In this document: piece by piece, positions 63,413 through 64,000 of the stretch | How the letters are laid out: each line of letters starts with the position of its first letter | How positions within the stretch are numbered: the stretch's first letter is position 1 | NCBI GenBank assembly: GCA_026398735.1 | Contig: JAPLSH010000014.1 | Coordinates: 1-64,000 of the forward strand | Length of the DNA: 64,000 bases | Direction of reading: 5' to 3' | DNA from: Pseudomonadota bacterium | GTDB taxonomy: Bacteria > Pseudomonadota > Gammaproteobacteria > Steroidobacterales > Steroidobacteraceae | Translations under genes and position numbers: made by a program | Notes under the pieces: generated by a model | Database searches by the model: none | Told to the model about the DNA's origin: nothing | What the model saw: only the letters and a program-made list of their open reading frames with translations

Positions 63413-64000
63413 ATGAGTTTTACTTCACTCGGGTTGCGTCCCGAGCTTGTTGCTGCTGTGACCGAAAAAGGTTACACCGAGCCCACTCCCATTCAGTTGG
63501 CTGCTATTCCGGCTGTGTTGTCTGGACGTGATGTGCTGGCCGGCGCGCAGACTGGTACTGGCAAGACCGCTGGCTTCGTCCTGCCTATGTTGCAGCGTTT
63601 ATCTGCCCGCGAAGGCCGCGCGCCGCGCGCCCTTATTTTGACGCCCACACGCGAACTGGCAGCTCAGGTTGCCGAGAGCGCCTGCTACTACGGCAAGAAC
63701 ACCAATCTGCGTACGCAGGTGGTTTTTGGTGGCGTCAGTGAGCGCCCGCAAATCGACAAGCTGCGCAGCGGCTGCGACATCCTGGTGGCAACACCGGGAC
63801 GCTTGCTCGATCTGGTTGAGCAGGGTGCCACTACGCTCGATCAGGTGCAGATGTTCGTGCTCGATGAAGCCGATCGCATGCTCGACATGGGCTTCATACA
63901 CGCCATCAAGCGTGTGCGGACCATGTTGCCCAAGCAGCGCCAGAATCTGATGTTCTCGGCGACCTACTCAGATGACATCCGCAACCTGGCGGGCAATCTG
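63413..64000 (+). CDS. rhlE: DEAD-box RNA helicase, N-terminal part (runs off window)
   Basis: The first 196 codons of a DEAD-box helicase, cut by the window end. From ATG 63413 it reads [20 protein letters not shown] with the Q-motif, AQTGTGKT (motif I), PTRELAAQ (Ia), GG and TPGR (Ib), DEAD (II) in [13 protein letters not shown], and SAT (III). The order is complete to motif III. The short N-terminus and [11 protein letters not shown] fit RhlE-type helicases of ribosome assembly, though the C-terminal tail that separates subfamilies is missing. A 152-base leader separates it from phoA, which may be regulatory as in cold-induced helicases. Confidence 0.9.
   Translation, partial: MSFTSLGLRPELVAAVTEKGYTEPTPIQLAAIPAVLSGRDVLAGAQTGTGKTAGFVLPMLQRLSAREGRAPRALILTPTRELAAQVAESACYYGKNTNLRTQVVFGGVSERPQIDKLRSGCDILVATPGRLLDLVEQGATTLDQVQMFVLDEADRMLDMGFIHAIKRVRTMLPKQRQNLMFSATYSDDIRNLAGNL

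Noticed and set aside
1-64000. Insertion sequences, prophage, CRISPR arrays or integrative elements
   Set aside because: No transposase, integrase, cas gene, phage gene or spaced direct repeats were seen. The tRNA-Arg has no adjacent integrase or repeated 3' end.

Overview
The window reads as chromosomal DNA of a free-living, aerobic gammaproteobacterium (GC roughly 60 %). This rests on large TonB-dependent receptors, several Tat/Sec-exported esterases, an ECF sigma / DUF3619 / DUF3106 cassette, a DUF1592-DUF1552 pair and a HupE/UreJ-type membrane protein. A Nevskiales/Steroidobacterales relative would fit, but that is inference. I see no rRNA, phage, insertion sequence or CRISPR array. One tRNA-Arg(ACG) lies at 30573-30649. 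Coding density is very high and many gene pairs overlap by 4 bp (ATGA, GTGA, even CTGA).

Layout. 1-4357: the 3' end of one TonB-dependent receptor and a complete convergent second one. 4884-6398: an exported M23 peptidase with a Lys/Ala/Pro-rich segment. 6492-20274: a large catabolic island. Its core is a complete hydroxyquinol-type route: intradiol dioxygenase, maleylacetate reductase, 3-oxoadipate CoA-transferase A/B and 3-oxoadipyl-CoA thiolase. Its front end is unusual: two short MetE-like zinc proteins, a methyltransferase-fold protein, a CaiB-type CoA-transferase next to a citryl-CoA-lyase-like protein, a VOC dioxygenase with a hydrolase, and a Tat-exported type-B esterase. 20413-27794: FMN glutamate-synthase-like protein, an EF-G gene broken by a frameshift, L-lactate dehydrogenase and malic enzyme. 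27988-30532: two related exported proteins coupled to an O-methyltransferase.

30713-42594: periplasmic cyclophilin, a second exported type-B esterase, DUF924 protein, a LuxR-type HTH/hydrolase fusion whose nucleophile is Thr, a CitE-like lyase, a 2-hydroxyacid dehydrogenase, then a chain of SOUL protein, exported orphan, GST, methyltransferase and outer-membrane porin. 42599-49390: exported beta-helix protein, PPK2, MFS transporter and a MarR-controlled alcohol dehydrogenase/esterase divergon with a clear operator. 49359-50795: ECF sigma cassette. 50909-56990: operon of a metallo-beta-lactamase-fold protein, a di-haem DUF1592 protein, a DUF1552 protein and an ankyrin protein, all exported. 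56997-59127: three membrane proteins. 59154-60331: DNA alkylation repair (AlkB and O6-methylguanine methyltransferase). 60436-63260: MFS transporter and alkaline phosphatase. 63413-end: start of a DEAD-box RNA helicase.

The strongest candidate for an undescribed system is the 6492-20274 island. Its lower pathway is known chemistry, but the front-end enzymes do not match a textbook pathway and imply one-carbon (methyl) transfer and CoA-ester chemistry on an unidentified esterified, possibly methoxylated or C-methylated, aromatic substrate. The exported four-gene set at 50909-56990 and the Thr-nucleophile regulator at 34484-36124 are the next most interesting.
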